In this document: piece by piece, positions 25,036 to 36,860 of the stretch | Numbering within the stretch: position 1 is the stretch's first letter | Layout of the letters: the number at the start of each line of letters is the position of its first letter | NCBI GenBank assembly: GCA_037954665.1 | Contig: JBBMOL010000037.1 | Coordinates: 2,046,001 to 2,110,000, forward strand | Length of the DNA stretch: 64,000 nt | Direction of reading: 5' to 3' | Source of the DNA: Laguncularia racemosa | Taxonomy: Eukaryota; Streptophyta; Magnoliopsida; Myrtales; Combretaceae | The notes under the pieces: generated by a model | Told to the model about the DNA's origin: nothing | What the model saw: only the letters and a program-made list of their open reading frames with translations | The model's database searches: none | Position numbers and translations under genes: made by a program

Positions 25036-26559
25036 AAAGGCCCAAGCAAAAATATGGCCTCTTATAGGGGAGGAGTTCTCTTCTTGTTGAATGTTTGATT
25101 TTTGTTTTTCTGTTGATATATGGCAATACGTGACCCTTTTTTTTTTTTTTTTCTTGGGCCCAAAGGCAATACGCGTGACCGTATAAGCTATGAATTAAAA
25201 TACCATTTAGAGATGGAAAAATCTTATCACTCCTAGGAGTTTGCTTATTGATGTATCAATTCCATCTAAACTCAGTAGAAATAGTTATAGAAATTTATCC
25301 GATGGATTGTTCCAAGATGGACATAAAGTTTAGTAACAAATAACAAGAATATTTTTTATAAAGAGATTTCTCCATATATATATATACTCTAAATACATAA
25401 ATGAAGACAAAAGGTAAGGATTTAATTCTGAGTTTTTACAATTTTTTTACTTGAAGTCTTATTTTTTTTTTTATTTAAGTCCTCAACATTTTACAAAATG
25501 ATAAAACAAGAAATTTCCTTGAATTTGTTAAAAATATCAAGAGTTGATACGTGTCAAATCTCGAACGACTCAAATATATATAGTCACATATGTTATTAAA
25601 TATATTTATTTAAATATAATAAAAATACAAATCTAGAAGGAAAAAAAAATCCTGTAATTATTGAAGGCAACACAACCAAGAACAAGTCACTAGGGAGCTA
25701 GAGATCCAGCATACTGCTTGCCTAATGACAAATGACTGATATTATTTATTAATATTTTGTGCAATAAGATTAAAACATTTTTAGTATTAATAATGTAACT
25801 ATTATTTATATTGTACTAGTAATAAATAAGTAATAACTTAGAAGAATTTATTTAGTTAACTACAATTTTATGATGAATGAAATTTAATGTTATTAGTTAA
25901 GAAAAAAGTAAAAGAAAAAGAAAGTCTTATTCAAGTAACATAAAATAGATAAATATAACTTGAAAAAAAAAGAAAAAAAGAAGAAGAAGCCTTTATGGGT
26001 TCTAAACTCATGACCACTTATTTATAACTTCAAACACCAAACTACTTAATTATATCTAATGACTTATTAAGAATCACTCCTTAATATATATATATTGCAT
26101 ATTTTCTCCTTTCTAAATAAATTTCAATAATCAATTTTTTTTTTCTAACTAGGGGTTTCAAATTACCCCTTCTAGCCTCCCAAGGCAGTCCCTAGTTAAG
26201 AGAAGGGAAAGATTGAATTTAGTAAAAAAGTTGATTCTTTTTCTGCATGAGCCATGCATAAACATATAACACTTCGTATAAATTTTTTTTTGGATATGAT
26301 AAAATAGTCATTCTATAAGTAATTATGGTAGAAGTTAATTTTCAAAAGTCTTCAATATTTATTTTTATAGATTAAATGAGTAATTTGGAGACATTTACGA
26401 ACAAGTTGAAATATTCAAATTTCTAATTAGAATTTAAGAACCGTAGAAAACAAGTGCAAAGCTCCTGCTAAGCTTTCTAAAGATGTTCTTATAAGTATTT
26501 GTTAAGACCTTCAAATTACTCGTGCTCCAAAGGCACTCCCTACCGATTACGAGAAAAGA
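25036..26559. other. AT-rich intergenic DNA
   Basis: No gene is visible. Bases 25420-25560 ('cttgaagtcttattttt', 'tcctcaacattttaca') resemble one arm of the inverted-repeat element at 1130-1260, so this may be a partial relative of that MITE. A poly(T) run lies at 25137-25152. Confidence 0.4.
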
Positions 26560-29245
26560 AATAAGTATCTGTTAAGATAAAAAAATAAAATCTTTTTGCA
26601 TTCTTTAATATCTTACATTTCATGAAAAAATAATTATATGGACATGTTAAAAGTTTTCCTTTATAACTGGTTAACAACAATCTCCCAATATCTATTACTA
26701 TTTTCTTTAATGGAAAAACAGGAAAGGAGTCGCATATGCGAAGTTTTTGGGTTTTGTTTGTCAACAGTTAAGCTCAAGCCTATAATTTTCAAACTTAGTA
26801 AAAACTCAAATTGATTTAAACACCATAATTTTTCAAACGAACCAAACCTAAGCCCTCAAAAGCTCAGTTTGGCTTGACTTAGCTTGCTTGCAACCTAATT
26901 ATATGCATTAGAAAAACCAAAAAGCAAGGCTACATTTTAATGAAAAAATCCAACTTCTAGTTTGTTGAAATTTTGTGTTTGTTATTCTTATCTTTTTCTT
27001 TAGATAAGTTGCCAATCCATCTTCAACTCCATATATGTTACACTTGAAAAATGGAGTATTTGTTATCTTATAGTAATTATAAATGAATGGAATAGGGAAT
27101 TATCCTATGGTTCTAATGTTTTGCATGGAGTATAAAGTTTTGATTACACTAAAGACTAAGTTAATTGCTAAAATCTACTCCTACATCTAAGCTTAATCAT
27201 TTTGGTCTTTTAATATGCTGTAGTCTTGTTAGGAGATTTTGTACCTATAGTCTTCCACTTTTAGTAGCTTAAGATGAACCTTCTAAAGCTTATATGCAAT
27301 ATACTATTTTTGTGATCTTCATCTAATTCAATGGTTATGGCTTCAAGACAATTTCCTCTATCATTCTCCCTAAATCTTTTGCTAAGTAGGTTACACATGG
27401 TATCCTTAAGATTTTATGGCTCTTTTAACATAGCCTAGGTATGTCCTTGACTAACTTTAGCATCCTTTGTCAATGTCCTTTTATTCTTGAGTTGACAAAT
27501 CTAATAATTGGAAACTAGATTTCAAGCATGATGATGCAATGAGTCAATTTGGATCAAGGCTATATATTGATAAAGATGTTATCTTTGTAAGGTCATTTGA
27601 TCCTTTTTATTGAAAACAAAGGACAAGGACATGGACTAATCAAGATTGGATATAACACACTAATCTTAAATCAAATTGAGGTTGATTAGAACACAATTGA
27701 TAAGATGCACGATCCATGAAATAATTGGGACTTTAAAAGAAGATTAAATGTGAAGCATCGATCTCAATCAACAATTGTTCACCTAATCTCAGAGAGATTG
27801 ATAAGAATGAGTGCTTTGCCACAATCAACATTGATTGTTGGGAACTTAAGAATTAAAGAGAAATCCATCTTGTTGCAATCCATAATCATAAAAGATGTTT
27901 GTCAAAAATCTTAATTGTTTGCTTACAATTGATAGGAGCTTATACATATAACTCCAATTGAGCTAAGTATTGTAATACTCCATTTTTGTCCCAGTTTTTG
28001 GAAAGAAAAGAAGAAGAAGAAGAAGAAAATAAAGAAAGAAAAAAAAATAAAAATGAAATGTCATAAAGGCAAGAGATTACAAAAAGTAATGAAAAACTAA
28101 AATAATTGGATTTCTAAGGATAAAAATTACTTTTATACGTCCTAATGCATATACGTGGTCCAGCAATAAGTTTAAGGTCTAATTAATAAAAATTGCTATA
28201 TATTTATCTTGGCTTGGCTCTAATTTGTTCACTCAAATAGATGATAAATAATTTTACTTAGGAACATTTAAATTTATGGTTAATTATTAAATCCTAGTGT
28301 CTACTCTTTACATGGGAAAATTCTAATTAAATGTGACATAGGGTCTAAACTCATTGGGACATGTGCTTGAAAATATTGATTTTGTGCAAACTTAAGTCCA
28401 ATATCTTTTTAATGCATTATTGGTCTAATTATAGGCTAATTATGAAACACTGGGCTTGTTAATCTCGAGTGCAAATTTTGATTTTTTTTAATCGAGCTCT
28501 CTAGTCTTTGTGACCTTAAGTATTGTTTTAGTACATATAAGACTTAAGCTTTCTATTAGTAAAGTGTTATGTTTGCAAGAGGTCTAACATTCAACCCCTC
28601 GCACGATGGAGGACTTTTCTTTTTTTCTTTTTCTTTTTTTCAACCAAGCATGTGCAACACATGCATCAAATGCCTCAATTGAAGATAATTATATAAAATG
28701 TGTGCACTTTGTCTTTAACTTACTTTATTTCCCTATGGAAGGAACTTGAAGCTCCAAAAGCTCTCCATGACCTCGTATTTGTCCCTTTTCTTTGTTTTCC
28801 AAATGAAAATGGGGGCAACATAAGCTCAGGGATTAATTTCTAGAAAGAAACCCCTTCTAGAGTTGAATTTAGCTTGAACATTTGAGCATAGACAGATTAA
28901 AGGCTAAGCTCAATGTTAATAAACTTCACCCTTTGGTTTTTCCCTACCTTGAGCATTTAAATCATGTTAGTCTATAAATAGGAGCTCCCTAAGCTTGATT
29001 CAAACATCAATTTGAATAGAAATACACTTTGCAAACATAATCAAGCTCTCTCTCTCTAGATTGAAACTCCAAACTTATCAATTCTCTCTCTTCAATTACA
29101 AAACATACCACTCAAAATCAACAAAATCCACCACGACAAGAAGCTCTACGACCATTAAAGCTCCTCTTAACTATCATGAAACACCATCCAACCACTATAT
29201 CCTCTAAAACTTTAATTAGATACCTACGACCTACTTCAAAATCAT
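26560..29245 (+). repeat. Long dispersed repeat, copy 2 (unoccupied)
   Basis: This is collinear with copy 1 (about 611-740 and 1919-3483, then 12251-12499, then 14329-14945), but without the gypsy element and the solo LTR. The gypsy site corresponds to AAATC at 28289-28293, and the solo LTR site to ACATA at 28533-28537. TATAAATAGG is kept at 28975. TGTAATACTCC at 27971 could be an LTR start. Further right, TGGTGACTC at 30096 could be a worn primer binding site of the Tat/Ogre kind. Those two are guesses. No coding sequence is supported. Confidence 0.65.
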
Positions 29246-29818
29246 CACTTCCAGGAGATATGTTATCATATTCCCTCTACCAATTGATAGAACATGTTGA
29301 ATTATGCCAATTTGACAACCTTTTAACATTCAACAATTACAAATATGCAATGAAATTAAGATTCACCACTCTTATTGCCTTGAAACAACTTAAGCGTGAT
29401 GCGAGACCTAAGATCCAACCCATGACTTGAGATCTAGCACAAAACCTGTTTTGATTCCTTCTTTAGCCAAATCCTAGGTTAGATCCATCTAAACTCTTTT
29501 GTTTATCCTTTTTTATTTATTTTAATTAAAAATAAAAAATAATAATATGTTATGAATAAATAAAACTTTTCCAATAAACAAAGGAAAAAAAATAATATAC
29601 TAAAATATAAGGTTTAGAATAAAAATGTTTTTCAAAATATGATAAATTCTCTCTAAATAAAATTAAGATTTTTCAAAATAAAGGTTCTTGCAGCAAAAAG
29701 ATTTTCAAAATAAAATTAAGTTTGAAAATTGAACTATGGTGACCTAATCCCAAATAGCAAGTACGTAAATATCATTATGGAGCAGCCCTTTAAAATAAAA
29801 ATCTAACATGTTCTCCTA

Positions 29819-29858
<40 letters not shown>

Positions 29859-30670
29859 GAGAACTATCAACAAAATTTTCTCCATAATAATGATAATAAT
29901 AATTTCCTTTTACATTTAAGAATCAACCCCTTTATTTTCTAAAATTATTATTGTTAGGTTAACTTTAAGCTTTAAAATTTAAGTTCGCAAAACCTAAATT
30001 TCTCATTTTTTGAATATGACTAGTGGTTGGGTTAAAATCATTCCAACCATTTGATTTTAACCCTTCTTTTTCTTTTTCCCTCAACCTTAGATAATGGTGA
30101 CTCTAAAGCAATTTTTTTTTATGAAAATTCTTCAAAAAATTACCTTCATTTAATTTTAGTCAAGCAATTTAGATTAGGTGGATTAGGCTAATATAAGCTA
30201 AAATTAAAGTAAAAAAGAAAGAAGAATTTTTTAGGCTCCACAGCTTAGTAACTCAACGATGGACCATGTTTCTTAATGGACAAGTCAAAATTAATTCATG
30301 TAAAATAATGGGATTATTATTTTGTAAATATTTTTGTTTATTTCTTTACATTTAATGAAAATTTGGGGGTTTGGTCTTGAAAAAGTTTTGAAATATGTAG
30401 AACAATCTTGACTTGTGTTTACAAAAAAATTAAGAGAAAAGTCATTGTGTAAACCTCATGTTATTATGGTTTTATCATTGTCTAGTAGCGATGGGGCATT
30501 ATAGAACCATGTACCCTTAAAACCCACCATGACATGCATTTTTACATTATATTTTATTTATTTTCAGCAAATGAAAGATAATATACAAAACCAAATATTA
30601 AAAGTTATAAATTTCACAAAACTAGTCTAACCTTTGCAATAGCTATAACAATCGTATATATATATATAAG

Positions 30671-30672
<2 letters not shown>
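29246..30672. other. Non-coding with (AC)16 microsatellite
   Basis: (AC)16 lies at 29821-29852 and runs into a short AT repeat. A frame at 29176-29430 straddles the end of the dispersed repeat and shows no family signature. Otherwise nothing is recognisable. Confidence 0.5.
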
Positions 30673-30702
<30 letters not shown>

Positions 30703-30712
30703 TGTATGTATG
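30673..30712. repeat. (TATG)10 microsatellite, left half
   Basis: Ten TATG units end at the left edge of a MITE. The same unit resumes at 30926-30944 on the other side, so the MITE sits inside one microsatellite. Confidence 0.85.
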
Positions 30713-30925
30713 CTAAAATCACGAGTCAATTATACGATTCTACGAGTTTGCAATTTTGTGAAGTTTTTCATGATCAAAATAGAAGAAAAATCATTTAGGT
30801 ATAGACTTTTAATATAATTATGAATTTTGATACACAATTCTACAAGTTACCGATTCTGTACGATTTTATATAATTCTACCGATTCTATACCATTCAATTC
30901 CAGGTAAAATCGCGATTTTGACAAC
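30713..30925. mobile_element. hAT-like MITE inside a TATG microsatellite
   Basis: The element is 213 bases. Its right end in reverse complement, 'gttgtcaaaatcgcgatttt', and its left end 'ctaaaatcacgagtcaatt' carry the same terminal motif as the hAT at 7729-11643 ('gttRtcaaaatcacgagt'). The left end has lost a few outer bases. Similarity to the large element extends inward for about 40 bases ('cacgagttaattt' against 'cacgagtcaatta'). An 8-base TATGTATG duplication fits but cannot be told from the microsatellite. It is non-coding and probably an internal-deletion derivative of that hAT family. Confidence 0.7.
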
Positions 30926-30944
30926 TATGTATGTATGTATGTAT

Positions 30945-33900
30945 CTATATTTAGAAAGTCCTCAAGAGTTGTAAAAGTTGTAAAAGATTATAAAAGGGTT
31001 GTAAAGTGTTACAATTCTATAACAATTGCAATTTATGTTGTAATTATCCTTGTAATTTTTACTTATACTTTTGCAATTTTGTAATGGTGTTCAATTGCAT
31101 TAAGGGGGTTCATATTAATGGTTACTCATTTCCATAAGAAGCTTTGGATTCTAGTTTAAGAAATTCATATAGGACCATCTGGATTCTCTGATGAAGAAAA
31201 ATGGGCTTAGTCATTTTCTTAATGAAGGTTAATTTGAATCAGCACCTAATCTAAGCCTTGATTCACTATTAGGACTTGTAGCTTAGCTCATACATGTTAG
31301 CCACAAGAATTAAAGAATATGACTAACTACTTCAAGCCTTGTTGACAAATAAAGGAATTGTCATATCAAACCTTAGGGCTTAACCTACATCCATCTTCAT
31401 GAAACTCTTAAGTTTAAGAAGTTCCTTATAGCCAAAACCTTATTAAAATGCAAAGGAACCATAGTCTACTAATTAGGTCTACTTGATTGGTTCAAAACCC
31501 CTATAAGCAACACTAGCAACCAAGAGATTTTCTAGGGATGATTTGATGCTTGGCAAAAAGAACTATTGAACGTTGACATGCTAGCAATATTTTGGGACAA
31601 TTATATTCCCGCATGGCATATGTAATATTCACTTTACCATTGCTAAGGTAGTATCCTAATTCCTATCAAGGAAGCCCTACATTCTAGCCCCTTTATAAAA
31701 AAGAAAAAAAAATCTATTCATTCAGTTTTATAATGGAGTAAAATAATGGGATGATCAAGGTAGAACTAATCCTATTATTATTCATATGTCATATCTAGAT
31801 GTATGAGAAACACATAGTTAAAAGCTCCCTTAGCAACTAGATCAACTTGATTGATAGTTTTGCTTCCCTAATCCAATGACTTGGTTCCATCACCACTTGA
31901 TGATGGATCAGGCTCCTAAAAAAGATTTAACTTTAAGACATCCTATGAACTGCAAAATGGACCCAATGTACTAAAGCTATTCTAGGTTGCTTGGGTTATA
32001 AAAGGTTTCTTAAATGGGCACTACCAGTTGTAACCATTATTAATTTCTGACCCATGTAATAAGATAACTAGGACCATACTAAGACATTGCTTATGTGGAA
32101 TTATTGAAAATAGTACAATTGGACTACTAGAATGTCAACCCATCCTTCGATACTTTAATAGCCTAATGGTGTAAAAGATCATCAACCTAAGGTAGAAAAG
32201 GTAAGTCAGAAATATATTATGGATGTAAGCATGCTACAAGGTAGCCTATAGTGAGAAACTAACAAATGTGTTTAGGACATCTAACACAAGATCGAGGCAA
32301 TGCAGTATAAGGCTCCAAAGGTGCTAAGATTTGAACCTATCAATCCTACCCATGAGAAAGTCCTTTACTGTGGCATGATACTAGCTAAGATGGAGGTCCA
32401 TCTTTAGGAGTACAAGTGAATCTTGGATGTTTGAAAAATGCAATATGAGAAGCTATAAGAAAGAACATCTACCTAAGATCTAAATAAGGAAGAAGGAAAA
32501 GGAGAATCGAGGATTGCAAATGGAACTAGATGAAAACTACCCTAGCAAATACAAAAGCTATCAATAGATGTTTAGGGTTTTTTTAGTTGATTTTAAGTTA
32601 GTTTTATGTAAAGTTCGAGGTTGGTTGGAATTTTTTTTTCTTTTTTCTTTTTATAATTTCCAATCCATACAAACCATGGCTAACAAAGTTATAGTTTTTT
32701 AAATCAAATTTTCCATAAGATTATTTAGTTGCAATCTATTCAAATATAAACACAAATCAACCACTCTATTTAAGCAATTTCACCCATAATGACAAATCTT
32801 CAAATTTCTCATATCAACAAAAGATACTATTCATGGTAACTAGGGAGAGTGGATTTCCTAAAGCTCTAGTATGAATTGATAAAGACCCAACTTACTATGG
32901 TACCAATTTGATGTGTTCCTCAATCACTATAAGAAAAATTAATTTGTGTTTTGTGTATAGGGTTATTAAATAAGATAAGGAAATTTTATGAATTTTGTTG
33001 AATTTAGGAAATTGGAAAAAATAAAAGATATGGACAAAATCAATATCTGATATTATGCATGAATATTGAAGTCAAACTGTGGTTTGTGATCAAAATATAG
33101 ATCAACATTACACACGACTTGTGAGACTATCGAAGAGCATTAAAACAAAACCAATATAACTAACAAATTTTGGTTAATAAGTTTACCACAATCTAGATAT
33201 AGATTGATAAGAAAGGAACTCACATCAAAATAAAGAGATAAATTAGATTTATAATATTTTATAATAAGACTTGCTATTGTCAATGTCAATAACATAAAAC
33301 TTAAGGAAATAAGCAATTAACTAGATGTCGATTACATAGCTTGCCAAGTTATAAGCTAACAAAATAACCTTAATTTCTTTTAAGAAAAGAAATAACAAAA
33401 TAGAAAAGTAAAATATGAAAAATACAAGAAAAATGGTATAGGAGTGATAAATAGCAAATTTTGGTCAACTAATAATTGTAATAAATCTATTTTAATAATT
33501 TCAATTGACTATTATTTGCAAATTTAAATGACCTATATTTGCAATTTAGATAGAGCTAATTTTTCCTAAAGCATTTTGGTTGGCCTAATTGAGTCCTTGA
33601 GCCTAATGGTTAACCCTTTAACCCCTTGGTCTCATCTTGGACCATCCTAGTCTTGTCTTTTGCCTCTAAAATGATGTTTTAGTCGATGATTCTCATGATA
33701 GGTTCTATTGCATGGGTTCAAGGATCCATGGATGCCAAATTAGGAAATCATTGGTTGTAGTTTTGGATAAACTAGGAACTAATGGTAGGCACAAAATCCA
33801 CAACCTTAGTTAAGGAGGGGTATTAAGCTAGTTATCAAAAGATTGCATGCGATATTGCATTTTATACGATTAATCATGCATAGTATATATTTAATAATTT

Positions 33901-34562
33901 TCTTGATATTGTGTGGAATAGCATTGAGAGATAATCCCATCCTATTAAGCCTCGTGGCTTATGCTCACCTCTTAGATTTATTCATATTGCAACATCTCGT
34001 TACTACAATACACTTAGTAGAGTCCCTTCAATAAGCATTTCCATCCAATTTTGATAGATCTGGGTTTAGTGTTTTTGAGAGAGAAGTTATAGATGGCCAA
34101 CCTTGCTTTAGACTTCTTCTAATCTATGTTATTGTTATTTTTATGGATCCATAGTTGGTAGGAATTATTTACTAAAAGAAAAGACCCAATGTTATCCTCA
34201 AATGAATATGGAATATTATTATTTTTCATTTCAAGTATGAATTTACTTTGTTACCAGTTGTAATTAAATGCTTCCTGAGTGGTCCAAGAGATTTATGACA
34301 CTAGTGGTGTAATCCTCTCCCTATAGCACTCTTAGCATGTTCATGATTAAGGTATCCTATAGAATGTCCAACTATGGGTAAATTGCTAACATCTTCTTTT
34401 CTTAAATATTGGCATCTTCACTTGCCTATTCAATTCTCTAATAATAGGCATCTATTATGGCTTGATTTAATTTAGTGAAGTGAACGTATAGTAATAGTGC
34501 ATTTACTTAATAAGGGTAAGGAGCTATTTCATTCTACCTTTATTCCTTCGTACACTCTTCGG
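30945..34562. other. Non-coding, possibly decayed retroelement
   Basis: No frame is convincing. The richer vocabulary at 31140-32560 (long stretches with coding-like composition, many stops in every frame) suggests a decayed gag-like or other TE coding region, but I cannot name it. CACTATAAGAAAAA at 32929 resembles a CACTA terminus without a partner. Confidence 0.35.
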
Positions 34563-34747
34563 TAGGGGTATGCGTGGTTCGGATTAGTGCGATTTATCCC
34601 TTAAATTTAATCGAACTGTATATTATAGTTCGTTTTTTTTTTTTTAAATCAAATATAACCATATAGTTTGATTTATATTTTTTTCAAATAAAAGAAAATA
34701 TTATGGTCTAGTTTAGTTCATGATTCAAACCGTTTTTACTGGTGTTA

Positions 34748-34808
<61 letters not shown>

Positions 34809-35211
34809 TTAATGAATCATAGAAAATTGTAGTTGACATAAAAACATTTAATTTATTATTGTTTTTCTAATATCACTTGCTATCTTTAATGCCTATTTGA
34901 TATGTTTAAGAAGATTTTATCATCTCTCTGAAGGTAATTATAGTTTCTATATTAATTAATAAGCAAAAATATGAAATAAAAAAAAAAAAACATAGTAAGT
35001 TATTTGATGAAAACCAAATAAAAAAATGAATTAAATAGACAACATAGAATCTTCCTTTTTGTCATAAATTATCTATATTTTTATCGCCATTTTTTTTTTT
35101 TACTTGTCATGGTTCGATTCAATTCGTAATTTTTTTAAACCTAAAAAAGGGTTTAAACTTAATTTACAACTCAATTCGCAGTTCAATTGTTTTTTTTTTT
35201 ACCTATCTCTA
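34563..35211. mobile_element. hAT-type MITE with 8-base target duplication
   Basis: The 649-base element is flanked by perfect CTCTTCGG duplications (34555-34562 and 35212-35219). The ends are TAGGGGTATG and, in reverse complement, TAGAGATAGG (7 of 10). Subterminal 'ggttcgga' and 'ggttcgattcaattcg' wording is repeated near both ends. There is no coding sequence. It contains the (TA)27 tract. The duplication length places it in hAT; its ends differ from those of the other hAT family in this window. Confidence 0.75.
34753..34806. repeat. (TA)27 microsatellite
   Basis: Twenty-seven uninterrupted TA units lie inside the MITE at 34563-35211. Confidence 0.95.
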
Positions 35212-35462
35212 CTCTTCGGTCGCCTTTAGTCTTTGAACTCTTGCCACACCATCACTATACCTACTACCATAGATGGACCTACCATCTTTAGCAAACCACT
35301 TAGCATGGAACCTCTTTTGGATCTTATCCTAGGTTTGACTTAAACCTAACATAATTTGCAACTTGGGTTTGATTTGAGCCTATCAAGATTTGTTCCATGT
35401 GTTCAACTTGAACTCACCATGGCTTACAATCTAGGTTCGTCTTAAACTATCATGGCTCACAG

Positions 35463-35776
35463 TGTTGGGGTGCGGTTTATACTTCCCTACGACAGGAAAG
35501 CATGTGGGTCTCACTTGGACACTATTGGGCTTTTAGGGTTTAAGCCCACTTTTTTTTTTTATTAGCAGTTTGGGTTTGGTCTCATGAATAGCTGTTACTA
35601 TATATTCTCTTTTTTTCTTGTAATTGAGTGATGTAATGAGAGAGGCGAGATACTAATTATAGTGGAATCCTTCGCTGGACGTAACCTTAGTTAACGGGTG
35701 AATTAAGATAAAATCTTGTGTTTCTATTTTTCTTCCTCTTTTAAATTTACTTCATTATTGTGCGCCGGCCCTAACA
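35463..35776 (+). mobile_element. Solo copia-type LTR
   Basis: The 314-base segment starts TGTTGGGG and ends CCCTAACA (inverted ends TGTTGGGG/TGTTAGGG) and is flanked by CACAG (35458-35462) and CACGG (35777-35781). The U5-like part reads 'agtggaatccttcgctggac', wording typical of the end of copia LTRs. No internal region adjoins, so it is a solo LTR. It lies about 1.1 kb upstream of the MYB start codon in the same orientation and could supply or disturb regulatory sequence. Confidence 0.75.
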
Positions 35777-35781
35777 CACGG

Positions 35782-36860
35782 CGTGGATTCAACTTGAACC
35801 CCATCATGGTGGTTAGGGTTCATGCACAAATAGTAATAGTGGTGGCAATTATTATTACTAGCTCAATCTATTAATTTTAGGGATCTTTCCTTATTTTATT
35901 ATTATTATTATTTTCATATGGAGTCCCCTAAATGAGTTCCTAGGTTTCCTTGCAAATTACTCCACAAGAGGGGAGAAAATGGAAATTTTAGGCTCCAATC
36001 TATTTTTTTTTATTTTTTAATAATTATGTACTATAATGGATTAAAATGACAAAATTAAGTATATTTATTTTATTTTTTAAAAGAAAAATATCCATACCAA
36101 TTAAATTAATATAAAATATCATTGGCAACCAATTTATATATCTTAGTGAACAAGATGTGTAGTACACCCAAAAGACTGCTTATGTCACTCTCTTATACCT
36201 ATTAGGGAAATTTTCTTTCCTTCCATATCGAACATCCTCATTCACAACTGACTATTATTTCTCAAAGTATAAGTCTTAGGTTGAGCCAATTAAGAAGGGA
36301 AAAGAGAACACCGGTACATATAATTTATATATAATCTTGTTGGGAAGTTAGAAGTTAGGGGGGTTGTAGGTAAGAAACCTAAAAGGAACGTTGAGATGAA
36401 AATGGTGAAGTCCTTCACCAAGAAACCTCTCTCCCATGTTGTCTTTTCTCTCAAACGTACACGTGGACATGGGTGATAACTTCTAAGAGGTAACATAGTT
36501 TGTTAGCCTAGACGTTGCATCAAAAACCGTTGATAAGTTCTGTCCAAACTTCTCCCACCATCTAACTGAAACTCTTCATGCTTACATATATACAAACACT
36601 TACGCCCACGTTCATAACGCATATGTATTAGCATGTATCAATATAAAATTTAAATTCTCTTATCAACCCCATCCTTAGATTTCCCCAGCAACACCTTGGT
36701 CTTGTTTATATAGATCAAACAGATTCATAAAAAAATTTCATCAAAAAGACAAGAACACTTCGCATGCATACAAAGAAATAGGGTTCTACATATAGTTATA
36801 ATCAGCTGTTTATTATTTTTGTTTTCTATAGCGTTATATAATTTGGATCAAGAAATAAGA
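35782..36860 (+). promoter_or_regulatory. Presumed promoter and 5' leader region of the MYB gene
   Basis: About 1.08 kb separates the solo LTR from the MYB start. 'tttatatagatc' at about 36704 is a candidate TATA box 150 bases before the start codon, but the transcription start cannot be fixed from sequence. Short frames here are not genes. Confidence 0.35.

Noticed and set aside
30665..30720. TATG and other short tandem repeats considered as a CRISPR-like or satellite array
   Set aside because: They are simple microsatellites with no spacer structure, in nuclear plant DNA.
32929..32942. CACTATAAGAAAAA, a possible CACTA terminus
   Set aside because: No inverted partner, subterminal repeats or 3-base duplication were found.
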